64,000 nt of DNA, taken from the NCBI GenBank assembly GCA_023213315.1, contig JAKCPI010005540.1:1-64000 (forward strand). The letters run 5' to 3'. The translations under genes were made by a program, and so were the position numbers. Source of the stretch: Euborellia annulipes (taxonomy: Eukaryota > Arthropoda > Insecta > Dermaptera > Anisolabididae). Shown in pieces: positions 11,521 to 23,358 of this stretch; the first letter of the stretch is position 1; each line of letters begins with the position of its first letter. A model generated the notes under the pieces. It saw only the letters and a program-made list of their open reading frames with translations, had not been told where the DNA came from and searched no databases.

Positions 11521-12212
11521 AAAATCTGGTGTGACTGGCGCACAGCCACAACTTTCTCTTACCTTCGGTAATCGAAAGTTGTGTACTGTGCTTGTCACAC
11601 CAGATTTTTGTGTCGACATATATTTAGTTCCCGACAGTACGGAACATATGAATTCAGATGTAAAATTTTTTAAGTATGGCAAAATATTTATATTTTGTTA
11701 CCATGGCAACCATTTCTCCTATCCTTCCCTATGAAATACAAGAGTAAAGTGGTCTTCAGAAGATTTCAATCGCAAAATGAGAATATACATTTTAAAGAGC
11801 ATCTAAAAAATAATTGATTTTTGAATTTTAAAAAAATCGTTGGAGCAAATTTTGAGAAAATCGAAAAAAAAACTGAAAAGTACATCAGTAAAGTACTAGT
11901 ACTCTTTGGCCGATTTTGATTAAAAGCTTATTTTTCCGGTCCCGGGTGGTGTTTAACTAAATATAAAATTTCAACCTCATAGCTCAATTCCTTCATGCTT
12001 AAAATTGAACACACACCCACACACCCACCCACACACCCACCCACACACACACACACACACAGACAGACCATGTCGCGAAAATCACTTTTTTGGATTCAGG
12101 GGACCTCAAAACGTGAAGATCCATCAAAATCTCGACATCGAATTTTTGACATGAACCAATACTTTCTCTCTATATATATATTACTATATACATAGGTAAG
12201 AGAAAGTAAAAA
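11521..12212 (-). repeat. family A repeat, full-length copy
   Basis: About 690 bp, bounded by two hairpins. One end (11521-11610) is a long imperfect hairpin with outer stem CTGGTGTGAC/GTCACACCAG and inner stem ACAACTTTC/GAAAGTTGT. The other end is a short hairpin CTTTCTCT...AGAGAAAG around AT-rich sequence, with TTACC beside it. Between them lie conserved blocks (CCATGGCAACCATTTCTCC, GTACTAGTAC, a CA/CAGA microsatellite, ACCTCAAAACGT). No coding sequence. Superfamily unknown: there are no terminal inverted repeats and no clear target duplication, and the flanks are T/A runs. Confidence 0.8.
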
Positions 12213-12384
12213 GTGTATGACACTAATAACCACTTTGCGTTTGATCGCACATATTTAATTATTACTAAACAAATATTAAAAGTAAACATGTTAGTATATA
12301 AAATTATCTCACATTTTAGCCAACATAATAAAAAAATTAAAATTATTATAGCTACTTAATTGTAGAAACAGCTCGGGAATTGAT

Positions 12385-13470
12385 AATTAAAGGATTTAAA
12401 GGAGGTTTACTCGATTTAATTTGTTGCAGTTTAAAATATTATAGATTATCGAGGATTTCTATTAGCGAGACGACTGAATTGAAATTAACTGTTTCAATTA
12501 ACAAATTAGACCATCATCAGGCCTACGAAAAGAATTAATACATAATTTTGAAAAATCGTGAAATTTTTTCATTACAAGAAAAGATCTAATCACAGTTATC
12601 ATACATGTAGATTCAATTATGTATAGACCTATATATAAAATTCATAGACAGAGCATTAGAATAAACACATACATTACAGAAAATTATCATTTTGTTTGTT
12701 TTATTTACTTAAGATAACTCAAGTTTCCCCTTAAAGAAGTATATAAACACATATATGGACCCTGTTACGCATTAGTGTGTCAAGCGCCAGCTACCGAGAT
12801 TTGAGAAAATTAACATTCAAGTTTTCTGATTTACATTGTTTTGATTAGATTATATATCATTTTTTTTTTTTGTCAATTGTGCAAGTAAAATATAAATTTT
12901 TTTAGGACATATTTCATAAAAAATACTATTAATTATAGCATTTGAAACAATATTCCGTGCTTAACTCAATTTTTATATATATATACATGATTAGGACGAT
13001 GCTATGTATAAAGGAACCAAGCGCCATTATGATCGAATTTGAGTTAAGACCGCCATCTTGTAGGGAAAAAGAAGATCTACCTCTTTATTTAAATCCTAAC
13101 ATTATAACTCTGTTCACTTTTTTTGTATAATATAAAATAAAAAAAAAGTCATTGCCATTGTTATTTTTTACAAGTGTGCAAATGAAATGCCCTTTATCTC
13201 AGATTTAAGTTAATGGCGCTTGGTTCCTTCATTCATAACATTGTCCATTTAACCTACATATATGATAACTATGATTAGATATTATCTTGTAATGAAAAAA
13301 TTTTATATTATTCTTCACGATTTTGTAAAATTATGTATTAATTCTTGTCGTAGGTCTTATGATGGTAATTTGCTAACCGAAACTGATAATTTCAATTCAG
13401 TCATCTAATAAAAATTCTCGACAATAATATTTTAAATCGAGTAAACCTCCTTTAAATCCTTTAATTAAAA
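12385..13470. repeat. PLE-type palindrome with two decayed hammerhead motifs and a nested inverted-repeat element
   Basis: Arms about 12385-12600 and 13272-13470 are inverted copies. Minus-strand unit 12487-12523 has perfect CUGAUGA but AGUU instead of a good cleavage site. Plus-strand unit 13353-13389 has UUAUGA...GAAACUGA. Between the arms, 12994-13246 is a separate short element with inverted ends (GGACGATGCTATG... and its complement), related to 17329-17460. Confidence 0.55.
12994..13246. mobile_element. short inverted-repeat element (MITE-like)
   Basis: Ends are inverted copies over about 50 bp, sharing AAGGAACCAAGCGCCATTA on one side and its complement TAATGGCGCTTGGTTCCTT on the other. 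It has no coding capacity. A half copy starts at about 17329. The target duplication is not clear, so the class is unassigned. Confidence 0.55.
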
Positions 13471-13547
13471 TTACTTATTTATTTTATTTGGGAATCATTC
13501 ATAAGACTAAATCCCCATTTGGGGATTTAACAAATATCGACCAAAAT

Positions 13548-13755
13548 ACTTTCTTAGACGATAAGGGTCCGACCAAAACAAGATTTTCAGCCGAAACCGA
13601 AATCGAATTTCCGCCCCAATCTTAGTTTCGTGTGAAACCGAAACTTGTTGTTTTTTTTTTTCCCCCGAGTCTCATCCCATCTTTTCAAACTCAAGTTTCG
13701 ACTGGTTTTTGGCCGAAACCGTAACAGAAACCGAAACTTCGGTCGGTTCCTAGAT
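13548..13755. mobile_element. hAT-type short element, relative of 35925-36273
   Basis: Starts AGGGTCCGACC and ends CGGTCGGTTCCTA, with internal CCGAAACCGAAAC repeats, as in the copy at 35925-36273. Target duplication is not recognisable here, so the ends may have decayed. Confidence 0.6.
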
Positions 13756-14267
13756 AATAGATAGTTTTAAGAAAGGAAAAAATTTCCATTTACTTTTAAC
13801 CCTCCGAAAAGAACATCTTCACACTGATTATATGAGATGAAAGTTGCAAAGATAAATTTCACCTTTATGTGAATATCTTCATCAATTTTGAAAATCAATA
13901 AACGACCACTAATTTTAATGGAATTTAATTCGCCTCCACCCCCCCCCCTCCCCTGCTTTTTAATAATAAACAATAAAATTCAATTATATATTCGTTGCTC
14001 TATAATTTACTGATTAATGATGATAATGATTATAAATTGATAAACAATCATTCATTGATTGTCTATCAATTTTTGAATTAATTTATAAAATTTAAAATAA
14101 TTGATGGGGAGGCGTCGATCCGATATTTTCCCGCTTAGTCCATTATTCAATATTTGATAATAAATTCCAATATGGAATGGAAATAAAATAAAACTTGACT
14201 TGAAGTGACTGTTAGGTTTTTAATTGAGGTGTACAGACAGTGCCAAAACAATACAACTCTGAGATTA

Positions 14268-14306
14268 TGGTACATTTCGGTTTCAATTTATCGACCATCA
14301 TCAGGA
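14268..14306 (-). ncRNA. hammerhead-like motif with intact CUGAUGA box
   Basis: Minus strand: CUGAUGA, GGU...ACC stem II, GAAAUGUA. The GAAAC box reads GAAAU. A short Tc1/mariner-type MITE follows about 20 bp to the right. Confidence 0.45.
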
Positions 14307-14327
14307 ATCATAGACTTTGCATATGTA

Positions 14328-14466
14328 CAGTGACCACCACAATTAACTGGGAGCTAGAACCTTGAGTATATGGTATATAGTGAAATAAAATCTGGTACAT
14401 ATTTCATATTTACCATACACTCAGGGCTCTAGCTCCCAGTTGGGGACTTAATTGTGGCGCTCACTG
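14328..14466. mobile_element. 139-bp Tc1/mariner-type MITE
   Basis: Ends CAGTGACCACCACAATTAA and TTAATTGTGGCGCTCACTG are inverted repeats continuing through CTGGGAGCTAGA. It is flanked by TA on each side (14326-14327 and 14467-14468), the Tc1/mariner target. No coding sequence. Confidence 0.8.
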
Positions 14467-14803
14467 TACATACCAGATTTCTCGGTTTTTAATTAACGCT
14501 TTTTTCCTTCAACTTTTATTCCAAATATTTCTAATTGCTTGCGTAATTTCTCCTCTATGCCGTTTTAACAATTAAAATATAATTGATTATTCTGATGTTG
14601 ATTACATTTGGAAAAAAAAAACGCAATTAAAAATCTCCATTGGTATTTTCTTGTTTTTACTTTTTTTTTTATACAATAAATACGATAATGAAAGTTGTCT
14701 TTGATTATCGGTTTTTATCCGATATTTTTGTAATTGAAAAGATAGAGAGATAATTTAGAAAAAATTCTTTACGAAAAGTTTTAGATTCCATAATTATTAT
14801 CTT

Positions 14804-14885
14804 TTTTTTTTAAACACTCACACTTTTTTCCCATTTACACTCACATTCACACCACAGTCTTTTCGGCAACTTAGGCCATTTAACA
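14804..14885 (-). mobile_element. SINE S1 3' fragment
   Basis: Contains the T-run, the CACTCACA-type tract and GTCTTTTCGGCAACTTAGGCC, the same as the 3' part of the S1 copies at 9721 and 54520. The tRNA-like head is missing. Confidence 0.7.
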
Positions 14886-14969
14886 AAATTATTAAAATTA
14901 TTATTATTTACAAATAAACGGATAATACTCAAAAGTATTTATTTTTGGCCGATGTCCTTATAATAAAAT

Positions 14970-16045
14970 TGAGCATCTAAAAAATAATTGATTTTTGAAT
15001 TTTAATCAAAATCGTTGGAGCGAATTTTGAGAAAATCGAAAAAAAACTGAAAAAGTACATTAGTAATGTACTAGTACTTTTTTTTGTTGGATTATCAATA
15101 CGAAATTTATTTCAAAAAGAGGAAGATTTATTGCGGTTTTTGACCAACGTGTTGTGGTTCAAGAAAAAAATAGTAATTTATTGTTGTGTGCTTTATTCTA
15201 GGTCTGGCGACTGGCTAGCATCAGTTTCGGAAGCTAAACTACCATCATCAGGCCTGCAAAATACATTTTTTAATTTACTTATATTATTACATAAGTTTGT
15301 CAGTACAATAATTGTATTTTTATGTCAAATTGATCAATAAAACATATTACAATTCTCTAGATTTTTATATTTTTGTTAAAAACATTTTATTTATTAGGCT
15401 TTGTTCATGTATAATGTTTTTAACAAAAATATAAAAATCTAGAGAAATGTAATATGTTTTATTGATCAAGAAAAAAAATACAATTATTGTACTGACAAAC
15501 TTATGTAATAATATAAGTAAATTAAAAAATGTATTTTGCAGGCCTGATGATGGTAGTTTAGCTTCCGAAACTGATGCTAGCCAGTCGCCAGACCTAGAAT
15601 AAAGCACACAACAATAAATTACTATTTTTTTCTTGAACCACAACACCTTGGTCAAAAACCGCAATAAATCTCCCTCTTCTTGAAATAGTACTTTTTGGCC
15701 GATTTTGATTCAAAGCTTATTTTCACGCCCCAGTAGAGTGCCTAACTTAAATATAAAATTTCAGCCTAATAGCTCAATTCCTTCATGCTTAAAATTGAAC
15801 ACAGACAGACAGACCATGTTGCGAAAATCACTTTTTTGGATTCAGGGGACCTCAAAACGTGTATATTCATTAATTTTAAACTGGTAACCGTTGGCTCTAG
15901 TTGAAACATTATGCTTTAATAGGAGAATTATTATATTATTGAAACAGAAAACCTTGTGAATTTAATTCTCCTATTAAAGTGTATATCCATCAAAATCTCG
16001 ACATGAATCCAATACCTTATATATTAACATATATATAGGTAAGAG
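14970..16045 (-). repeat. family A repeat split by a hammerhead palindrome and a second insert
   Basis: Family A sequence occurs at about 14970-15085, resumes at 15685 after the 15128-15670 palindrome, and continues to 16045. AGTACTTTTT is present at both breakpoints, consistent with a target duplication of about 10 bp. A further 100-bp insert with inverted ends (TTAATAGGAGAATTA type) interrupts it at about 15868-15975. Confidence 0.65.
15128..15670. repeat. near-perfect 540-bp PLE-type palindrome with two hammerhead motifs
   Basis: Arms of about 260 bp (15128-15405 and 15412-15670) are almost identical inverted copies with a very short centre. Each has a hammerhead-like unit: minus 15213-15254, plus 15541-15582. 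These have a perfect CUGAUGA and stem II (GGUAG/CUUCC), but GAAACUGA replaces GAAACGUC, so cleavage is doubtful. Near-identical arms give mirror-image open frames on both strands; these are not genes. Confidence 0.75.
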
Positions 16046-16799
16046 AAAGTAAAATGCAAATACTTATAGAAAGAAAAATAGAAAAAACTAGAAGAGAGAA
16101 AGTTTTTTTATTCGTTTATAAAAGACAGAGAGAGCCCCCCCCCCCTCCCCACACTTCTTCCCTTTCCATTCTTTCTTTTGAAAAACCTCTCGAGAAAATG
16201 AAATTATTAAGTTGATCTTAACTTCTTCTCTCTTCTTTCCCATGAAAGAGTTCATTTTGATAAAATGTATTTTAATATAGAGAAGATGATTAAAGTAGCA
16301 ATTTGTACTACGTTATAAACTCAATAAATTGAAATATGAATTTTAATCAAAACTTGTTGTTGAGAAAAAGAACGGAAAAGAAATTTTTTTTTCTTATTCA
16401 TTAATTAAATTATTGTATAAAGAATTGTGAAGAAAATCGCCTTCGGGATCGTCTCATAATTTTTTTATTTAGCGAAAGTAATTCCTTCTGAAATAGAAGA
16501 AGAAAATATCATCATATTCTGACGTGAAAATGATTGTGCGTTGGAGAAACATTTTGTTACACAATTTTGTTTGCCGGAACCCTTAATTTTTATTTGAACA
16601 ATTTATGTGAGTATATTTATTGGTAGGCCAAACGTTCTCTGGTATTTGAGGATCGGCTGTTGGTGTGGTCGAGAGGATCCGGTAGCCTGGTGCAAAGGGA
16701 AGCACACCAAAGAGTATGCAGATCCCTAGGGACGTTTAGCCCACAAACAAATAAATATATTCAAATAAATTATCAAGTCATTCATTGAATATTAATATC

Positions 16800-17010
16800 G
16801 AAAGAGGTAAGAAAACAAGAAGGAAATGCAGCCAATGCATCAGCCCACGGCTAACGTTTCGATCCCAGGGTTTGGACCATCATTTTTGACACAGCCCCAG
16901 CTCTGATGATGGTCCAAACCCTGGGATCGATACGTTAGCCGTGGACTGATAATCAATAAAGAAAATACATTGACTGCATTTTCTTCTTGTTTTCTTACCT
17001 CTTTCAACAT
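16800..17010. repeat. PLE-type palindrome with two hammerhead motifs
   Basis: Arms share AGGTAAGAAAACAAGAAG and TGATGGTCCAAACCC inverted. Plus-strand unit 16900-16941: CUGAUGA intact, stem II GGUCC/GGGAUC, GAUACGUU (GAAAC mutated). Minus-strand unit 16848-16885: GAAACGUU intact, CUGAUGA truncated. Between them the two units hold all core parts, but neither is complete. Confidence 0.65.
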
Positions 17011-17132
17011 CTACTCTACAGTCATACATCCACCTGTTAAAATATTTATATCTTATTCAAATAAATAGATCTCGAAAACTAAATTCGTCATAAATTGAAG
17101 TGGACTTGAAAATTTAATATTTTTTAATGTAT

Positions 17133-17320
17133 TGTGGGACAGACAGTCCTTCAGTTATTTGTATGTCTGTCTCTTCCTTCCTCTTTTCAACAGGCGTCAG
17201 ACCGTACGACGGGCCGGCCTGTCCTATTTCTTCCGGTCGCAAAAACGCTTGATAGGGTTTGAGGGAAATAGTGAGGTCCGCCGACCCCGCATCGCGGGAA
17301 AAAGGCGAGGACAGAAGAAG
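17133..17320 (+). mobile_element. SINE S2, 5'-truncated copy
   Basis: Matches the 3' three quarters of the S2 copies at 28659 and 47737 (GTCAGACCGTACGACGGGCC, CCGACCCCGCATCGCGGGAA, ending AGAAGAAG). The head is lost. Confidence 0.75.
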
Positions 17321-17399
17321 ATATTAATTGGACGATGTTATGCTTAAAGGAACCAATCGTCATTATGATCGAAATTGAGATAAGACCGCCATCTTTTAG

Positions 17400-18430
17400 A
17401 GGAAAGAGAATATCTTCCTCTTTATTTAAATCACAACATTATTACTCTGTATACTTTTTTTGTACAAAAAATTTGTCCCCCCCCCCTCAAGAAAAAGTTG
17501 AAATGACGCCCCTGGATAGTATGTGAGTCTTTTCAAACTCAAAAATTTTTATAAATTCAACTTTGAATGGTTATGTCACGCTTAGAGAAACCCCCGGGTC
17601 CCCCATGTCACAATTAGTAACGTTTTGTCCAGCCCCCTTCCCCCTAACGCGTTACGTAATATATGGACGACCCCTAGATGTCGAAAAAAAGACCTTTAAA
17701 AAATTGGATTTAAACCTAAATCGCCAGACCAGATCAGGCTTCTTAGTGTATTAAATTCCCTCAGAAAAAGAATCTTAAAATTTTCGAGGTGAGAATTCAA
17801 GCACCATATTCTTTCTTTTCATACATGACGGATTTGATAAGCTAAAAAAATAAAAGAGAAAGAAAAAAAGAAACAAACAAGAATTTTTAAAAGCAGGAAA
17901 GATTAAAAAATAAATAAAAGAATTGTTATATGAGGCGAAAACTAAAGTAGCTAAGTACATTAACCTACTTTTGTATTTATGAAGTCAATTTCCGTCTCGG
18001 ATTTTCCTCTTTTCTTCTTCTCTCTTTATACCTTCCAATAATAATATCTGTAGGTGTATCTAAAGCAACTACTTGCTGCTGCTCTTGTCCATTAATCATC
18101 TTTCGCTCTAGTGAGTCTATTTATGTATGCCAGACGGATAATTCCACCAACAACAACAACAACAAAACAATCTTCTTTAATACAAATATTCAGAGTCAGT
18201 CAAATCTCTTTTCTTATCTTTTTAGGGGAATCAACTTAATAAATCATCTTATTGTAAAAAAATAAAAATTTATTTTGTGGCATTTATATGAAAGGAAAAA
18301 ATATGGTGCCATTTAACAAGTCAATTTTTTGAAACTACTGTCCAGTGAAATTTCAGAAGGGTTTTTAGTACACAACCATAAATTTATATATATAATTTTC
18401 TTATCTTTGAAAAACAGAAAATATACAATA
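17400..18430. other. intergenic, unassigned
   Basis: Holds a fragment related to 12994-13246 (17329-17460), C-runs and A-rich tracts. No coding region or element boundary that I can support. Confidence 0.4.
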
Positions 18431-18439
18431 GCTGAACAT

Positions 18440-19458
18440 TAGGGTGGCCGCAAAAAACAAAATTTTTCATTTTCTTTCGGCCGAACCTCCTAAAAGTTGT
18501 CTTTTGGCTAGAAAATGATAATGTCAAAGTTTTAGCTAAATTGGATAACGTTAACCCGTGCCTCATCGGGGTTAAAATTTTGAAAAACTGCGATTTTATG
18601 TAGAAATTCACACATTTTAAGTAAAAATTCACAGTTTTTACTTCATAAAATGAAAACCAAGTGTCGTAGAAAGCTGATTCTTGTCTCATTTCATAGTAAT
18701 TTAATTCTCTTGAAGTTTTATCATAACGATTTTTTCGTTAAAACCTATAGATTTAATGATATTTAGTAATTAGCATTTCGGGTTTGATTTATTTGCTCTT
18801 TCTGAAAAATAAGTGGAAAATCACAATACAGACAATTCGATATCACTTTTTGCCGGAAAAATATCCGAAAAGAATGAAATTTTTACAGGTTTTTGGGGGG
18901 TGCTCTAGGATGTCTATCCTAGATTATTGACCTCGAGGGCCCTGGCTGAGGGAGGGGGAGTGGCGGGTGACAAAAACCTCAAAAATTTGAGAATCATTTC
19001 AGTTTTTATTTCGTAAACTATGCATATTTTCTTTACCATAGTCCAATACAAAGTTGTACCCCCAAATATCCTGTAAAAATTTCATTCCTTTCGGATATTT
19101 TTCCGGCAAAAAGTGATATCGAATTGTCTGTATTGTGATTTTCCACTTATTTTTCAGAAAGAGCAATAAATCAAACCCGAAATGCTAATTACTAAATATC
19201 ATTAAATCTATAGGTTTTAACGAAAAATTTACTATGAAATGAGACAAGAATCATCTTTCTACGATACTTCATTTTCGTTTTATGAAGTAAAAACTGCGAA
19301 TTTTTACATAAAATCGCAGTTTTTCAAAAATTTTAACCCCGATGAGGCACGGGTTAACGTTATCCAATTTAGCTAAAACTTTGACATTATCATTTTCTAG
19401 CCAAAAGACAACTTCGGCCGAAAGAAATGAAAATTTTTTCTTTTTTGCGGCCTCCCTA
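18440..19458. mobile_element. 1-kb hAT-type element with very long terminal inverted repeats
   Basis: The ends TAGGGTGGCCGC and GCGGCCTCCCTA open inverted repeats of roughly 400 bp each, covering most of the element; only about 170 bp in the centre (18895-19065) is unique. It is flanked by CTGAACAT on both sides (18432-18439 and 19459-19466), an exact 8-bp target duplication typical of hAT. No transposase sequence, so it is a non-autonomous fold-back form. The mirror-image open frames in its arms are not genes. Confidence 0.85.
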
Positions 19459-19721
19459 CTGAACATACTGTGTGTGGCATAAATATTTAGACGATTTAAG
19501 AAGGTCAAAAAAGTAATTCATTTTATTGTTTACATAATAAAAGTTACATGATTGGGAAGACCATCAAAAAGCTCTTTATGTGAGTGCTATTGTTTAAAAA
19601 TAACATTACTGAGATGGGTTCCATTCTTTTGACTGCAAATTTCTGCATGAAAGAATCAAAAGTATTCGTCAGCATTTCTAAAAAATTAAATATACAAATT
19701 AAACACTAGGTTATTTGTTTC

Positions 19722-19906
19722 AAAGGTTTAAATATTTTCCCATACTTATAAATTTTACTTCTTGAATTCTAATATATGGGTGGAAACTAAATATATGTCG
19801 ACACGAAAAATCTGGGTGTGACAAGCACAGAACACAACTTTCGATTACCGAAGGTAAGAGAACGTTGTGTACTGTGCGACAGTCACACCAGATTTTTATG
19901 TTTATT
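19722..19906 (+). repeat. family A repeat, terminal-hairpin fragment
   Basis: Carries the ATTTTCCCATACTTATAAAT block, the ATATATGTCGACACGAAAA block and the long terminal hairpin ending CACACCAGATTTTT. Confidence 0.7.
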
Positions 19907-19909
19907 TAT

Positions 19910-21060
19910 TTGTTCTAATCTGTTTGTTCTAATCTACTTTAATGATAATCTTTAATTAATATCCAACAAAACATATCGAGATTTTGTTTATTTGTCCCTC
20001 AAATTGAAAATCCACATATTTTTCTTTCTTTTATTTAAATGATTTGTATTTGTGTTAAATTTACTTAGAAATAGATAAGTTATTTCATGTTAAATGTTTC
20101 TTAAATTAGAGTATCATTAAGGAAGATTAGAACAGGTCTTTTTTAGAAGAAACAGTGTTCCGCTATTTTTGACGCGCAGTGTATATATTCCGATCGGCAT
20201 CAAATACCCATTTTAGTTTATTATAATTAATAATTATATAATTTTATCTAGAGGCAAAAAGATAAGATATTCACAAAAAAAAAGTATGAATAAATGGAAA
20301 AGCGAATATAAAAATTTGTCCTCTATAATAGGAAAAGACCAAGAACAATTGTAAAAAAAAAAAAAGATTGGAAACCAATATGGAATAATTTAGATAGGTT
20401 GCCCTGTTTGACGTTTTGACCCTGTCTAAAAACAACCCACAGATCAATATCCACCTACCCCAAATATATAAATAGGCCTTGCCCTCAGCAAAATCTCATT
20501 TTGGTTAACCTGGCAGCAGCTCAACAACAACAACAACACAACTATTTTGAACATGATATCCCATTATAACTTGACATTTGACCTCTCAATCTCAACTCTT
20601 GTAATTATTACAATCCATATTAAATTTTTCTTCAATTGCTTAACGAAATAACCTTTTTCGTTTTTTAAACTCTTTAAAAAAGAAAAAAAAATCTTTAAAT
20701 ATAAAAATGGTTGAACGTCATAAAGGATTTTGTATACATATTTATTAAAGCTTTTATATATTATTTAGTTTATACTAAATAATAGGATTATAAACTTTGA
20801 AATATTCAAATATATCGGTAAACAATAATTATTTAAAATTCATAAAAGATAAAAAGGAAATAAAATAAATATATATAAAATGAAAATTCAATATAAAATA
20901 TATATTATGATTTGATTACAAATGAGTTAATAAAATTGGAAAAACAAATTCGAGGAAATATATATATATTTCCGATAATGTTAAAAATATACAATATTTG
21001 AAGGTTTACTGCTTCTAAGAGTTAGCGATTATGAGACAAAGTTTTGCACTTTATTAACAG
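19910..21060. other. AT-rich intergenic, unassigned
   Basis: Simple AT-rich sequence, a (CAA)n stretch near 20520, and a short end-like CAGTGTTCCGC...GCGCAGTGTA near 20155-20190 that may be a Tc1-type remnant. Nothing further supportable. Confidence 0.35.
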
Positions 21061-21095
21061 AAATTTATTGAACAGACAACTGTTTGTGCACAATC

Positions 21096-21133
21096 TCACC
21101 AGTTTCGGTCCGAAAGGGGCCATCATCAAGTCT
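21096..21133 (-). ncRNA. hammerhead-like motif
   Basis: Minus strand: UUGAUGA, GGCCCC...GGACC, GAAACUGG. A better-paired relative lies on the plus strand at 23043-23079 (CUGUUGA, GGUCC CUUUC GGACC, GAAACUGG). Both are core-damaged. Confidence 0.45.
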
Positions 21134-21146
21134 GAAAACATATACA

Positions 21147-21572
21147 GGTCTATTCTCTAAAAACAGACGTTAAAATTTAAAATAAACAAATGGGTGTTAA
21201 AAAGTAATATAATATATAAAAAGTAATAAAAAATGCTATTCAAAATCACTTCCTTGCCTCAAATATCTATTCTGTAAACAAAAACTTTAAAGCCAAAGCG
21301 TTAACATTTAGTAAATAGTGTTAAAAATTAATGCCATGTCTAGGGGGTGCCTTTAATATTTTAACGCCGTGTTTAAAATAAAAATGGGGTCCTTAACCTG
21401 AAAAGTAAGGTTATGATTTTGATAGCTTTGAAATAAAAGCAACATGTTAACGTCGCTGTTAAAATTTTGTTTAGAGAAGAACATTTTTTTAACGCTGATT
21501 GTTTTTACATTACTTTTTAACGCCAATTTGTTTATTTTAAATTTTAAAGTCTGTTTTTAGAGAATTGACCTG
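21147..21572. mobile_element. short element with 60-bp terminal inverted repeats (MITE-like)
   Basis: Ends share ATTCTCTAAAAACAGAC, AAATAAACAAAT and TTAAAAAGTAAT as inverted copies. The interior block TTAACATGTTGCTTTTGT...AACCTTACTTTT reappears inverted at 25755-25890. No coding sequence; class unknown. Confidence 0.55.
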
Positions 21573-22023
21573 ATTGTGCTTTATATTTCGTGCAGCATAG
21601 GGTTCTATATTTTTGTTTACCTTGAAAACACATTGAAATCAAGGTCTTTAAAATACACAGGTTGGCCAGAAACTAATAAACAAACAATTTTCAGGTCACA
21701 GTTTTTGATTGGTCCACGTCATGAAGCTCCTCCTTGCTTGTATTTTTCTATGTGGCAGCGTTGTTGACTGTACATAACCTAGTTCACATTCATTTTGTTT
21801 TATTTGCAAAATGTATAGTTTCTGACTAAACTAATTTAGACCCTGGTATTTACACTGCTTTATTAATGATATGCCATTTATAAATTTTAATAAATTGTTT
21901 GTTTTGAACGATTTTTTGCAAAAGGAGTAGCTCCATGACGTCACTCTCTTGGAATGGAAAAAATGTAAACAAACCGAGCTTGACCCCCCCCTGATTGAAA
22001 TATACAATTTTTATTACAATACA

Positions 22024-22706
22024 TTTTTACTTTCTCTTACCTATGTATATGTAATATATATATAGAGAGAAAGTATTGGATTCATGTCAAAAATTCGATG
22101 TCGAGATTTTGATGGATCTTCACGTTTTGAGGTCCCCTGAATCCAAAAAAGTGGTTTTCGCGACATGGTCTGTCTGTGTGTGGGTGGGTGTGTGTGTGGG
22201 TGGGTGTGTCTGTGTTCAATTTTAAGCATGAAGGAATTGAGCTATGAGGTTGAAATTTTATATTTAAGTTAAACACCCCCGGGACCGGAAAAATAAGCTT
22301 TTAATCAAAATCGACCAAAGAGTACTAGTACTTTACTGATGTACTTTTTCAGTTTTTTCCGATTTTCTCAAAATTTGCTCCAAAGATTTTTTTTTTAATT
22401 CAAAAATCAATTATTTTTTAGATGCTCTTTCAAATGTATATTCTCATTTTGTGATTGAAATCTTCTGAAGACCACTTTACTCTTGTACTCCATAGAAAAG
22501 ATAGGAGAAATGGTTGCCATGGTAACAAAATATAAATATTTTGCCATACTTATAAATTTTACATCTTGAATTCAATTGTACCCTACTGCCGGGAACTAAA
22601 TACATGTCGACACAAAAAATCTGGTGTGACAAGCACAGTACACAACTTTCGATTACCGAAGGTAAGAGAAAGTTGTGTGCTGTGCGCCAGTCACACCAGA
22701 TTTTTT
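22024..22706 (+). repeat. family A repeat, full-length copy
   Basis: Complete from the ACTTTCTCTTACC...AGAGAGAAAGTATTGG start hairpin, through a GGGTGTGT microsatellite and the GTACTAGTAC block, to the long terminal hairpin ending CACACCAGATTTTTT. Confidence 0.8.
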
Positions 22707-22834
22707 ATAATATGTATAATAATATTGACAAATATCTTACAAATTAAAAGAATAAAAATTGTATATTCCATTGTGTTTTAAATATAAACAAATGCAATTA
22801 TTCTATTTGCATGGAAAATAATACCATACATGTT

Positions 22835-23017
22835 TTCGCTCATGGGTCCCACCTTGAGGGTAAGAGGATTGCGACCACGAGCTGCCCGAGCTGGAAAAGG
22901 CATTTCTTCTGTTCTTTGTCTGTCTCTTCCTTGTATATTTTCAACAGACGTCAGACCGTTCTAGGGAAAGAGTAGATCCACCGACCCCGCATCGCAGGAA
23001 TAAAGCGAGGAAAGAAG
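22835..23017 (+). mobile_element. SINE S2 copy with internal deletion
   Basis: Head TTCGCTCATGGGTCCCAC, GACCACGAGCTGCCCGAGCTGG, then a deletion and CCGACCCCGCATCGCAGGAA and the AGAAGA tail. ATACCATA occurs just before and just after (about 22822 and 23020), a likely target duplication. Confidence 0.7.
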
Positions 23018-23042
23018 ATTATACCATATACTGTGTTTTCAA

Positions 23043-23079
23043 TCCTGTTGATGGTCCCTTTCGGACCGAAACTGGTTAG
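23043..23079 (+). ncRNA. hammerhead-like motif
   Basis: CCUGUUGA, perfect five-pair stem II GGUCC/GGACC with a five-base loop, GAAACUGG. The CUGAUGA and GUC sites are altered. Confidence 0.45.
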
Positions 23080-23358
23080 ATTATACACAAAAGCAATAAA
23101 TTCCTGTTTATAAAGTGCAATAATTTGTTTCAATAATCGTTTACTCCAACTTGCGGATTTTAGAAATAGTAAATCTTCAAATATTAAAATTGTTAATTCT
23201 CTTTCGTCTGCTTTTTAATTCGCAAAAATATGCCTATCTATGTATGGATAGCTGTGTGAAGCAAGGTGAGCTTCACATCTTGGACTCCCCTTTATTGGGC
23301 TTGCCTTTCTTTTCTATAATCTTTAGAAGTAGGCAAAATAAAAGGCCGAGCAGCTATC

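Noticed and set aside
15131..15664. Two nearly identical open frames on opposite strands
   Set aside because: They are mirror images caused by the palindrome 15128-15670; the peptide is low in information and spans the hammerhead unit.
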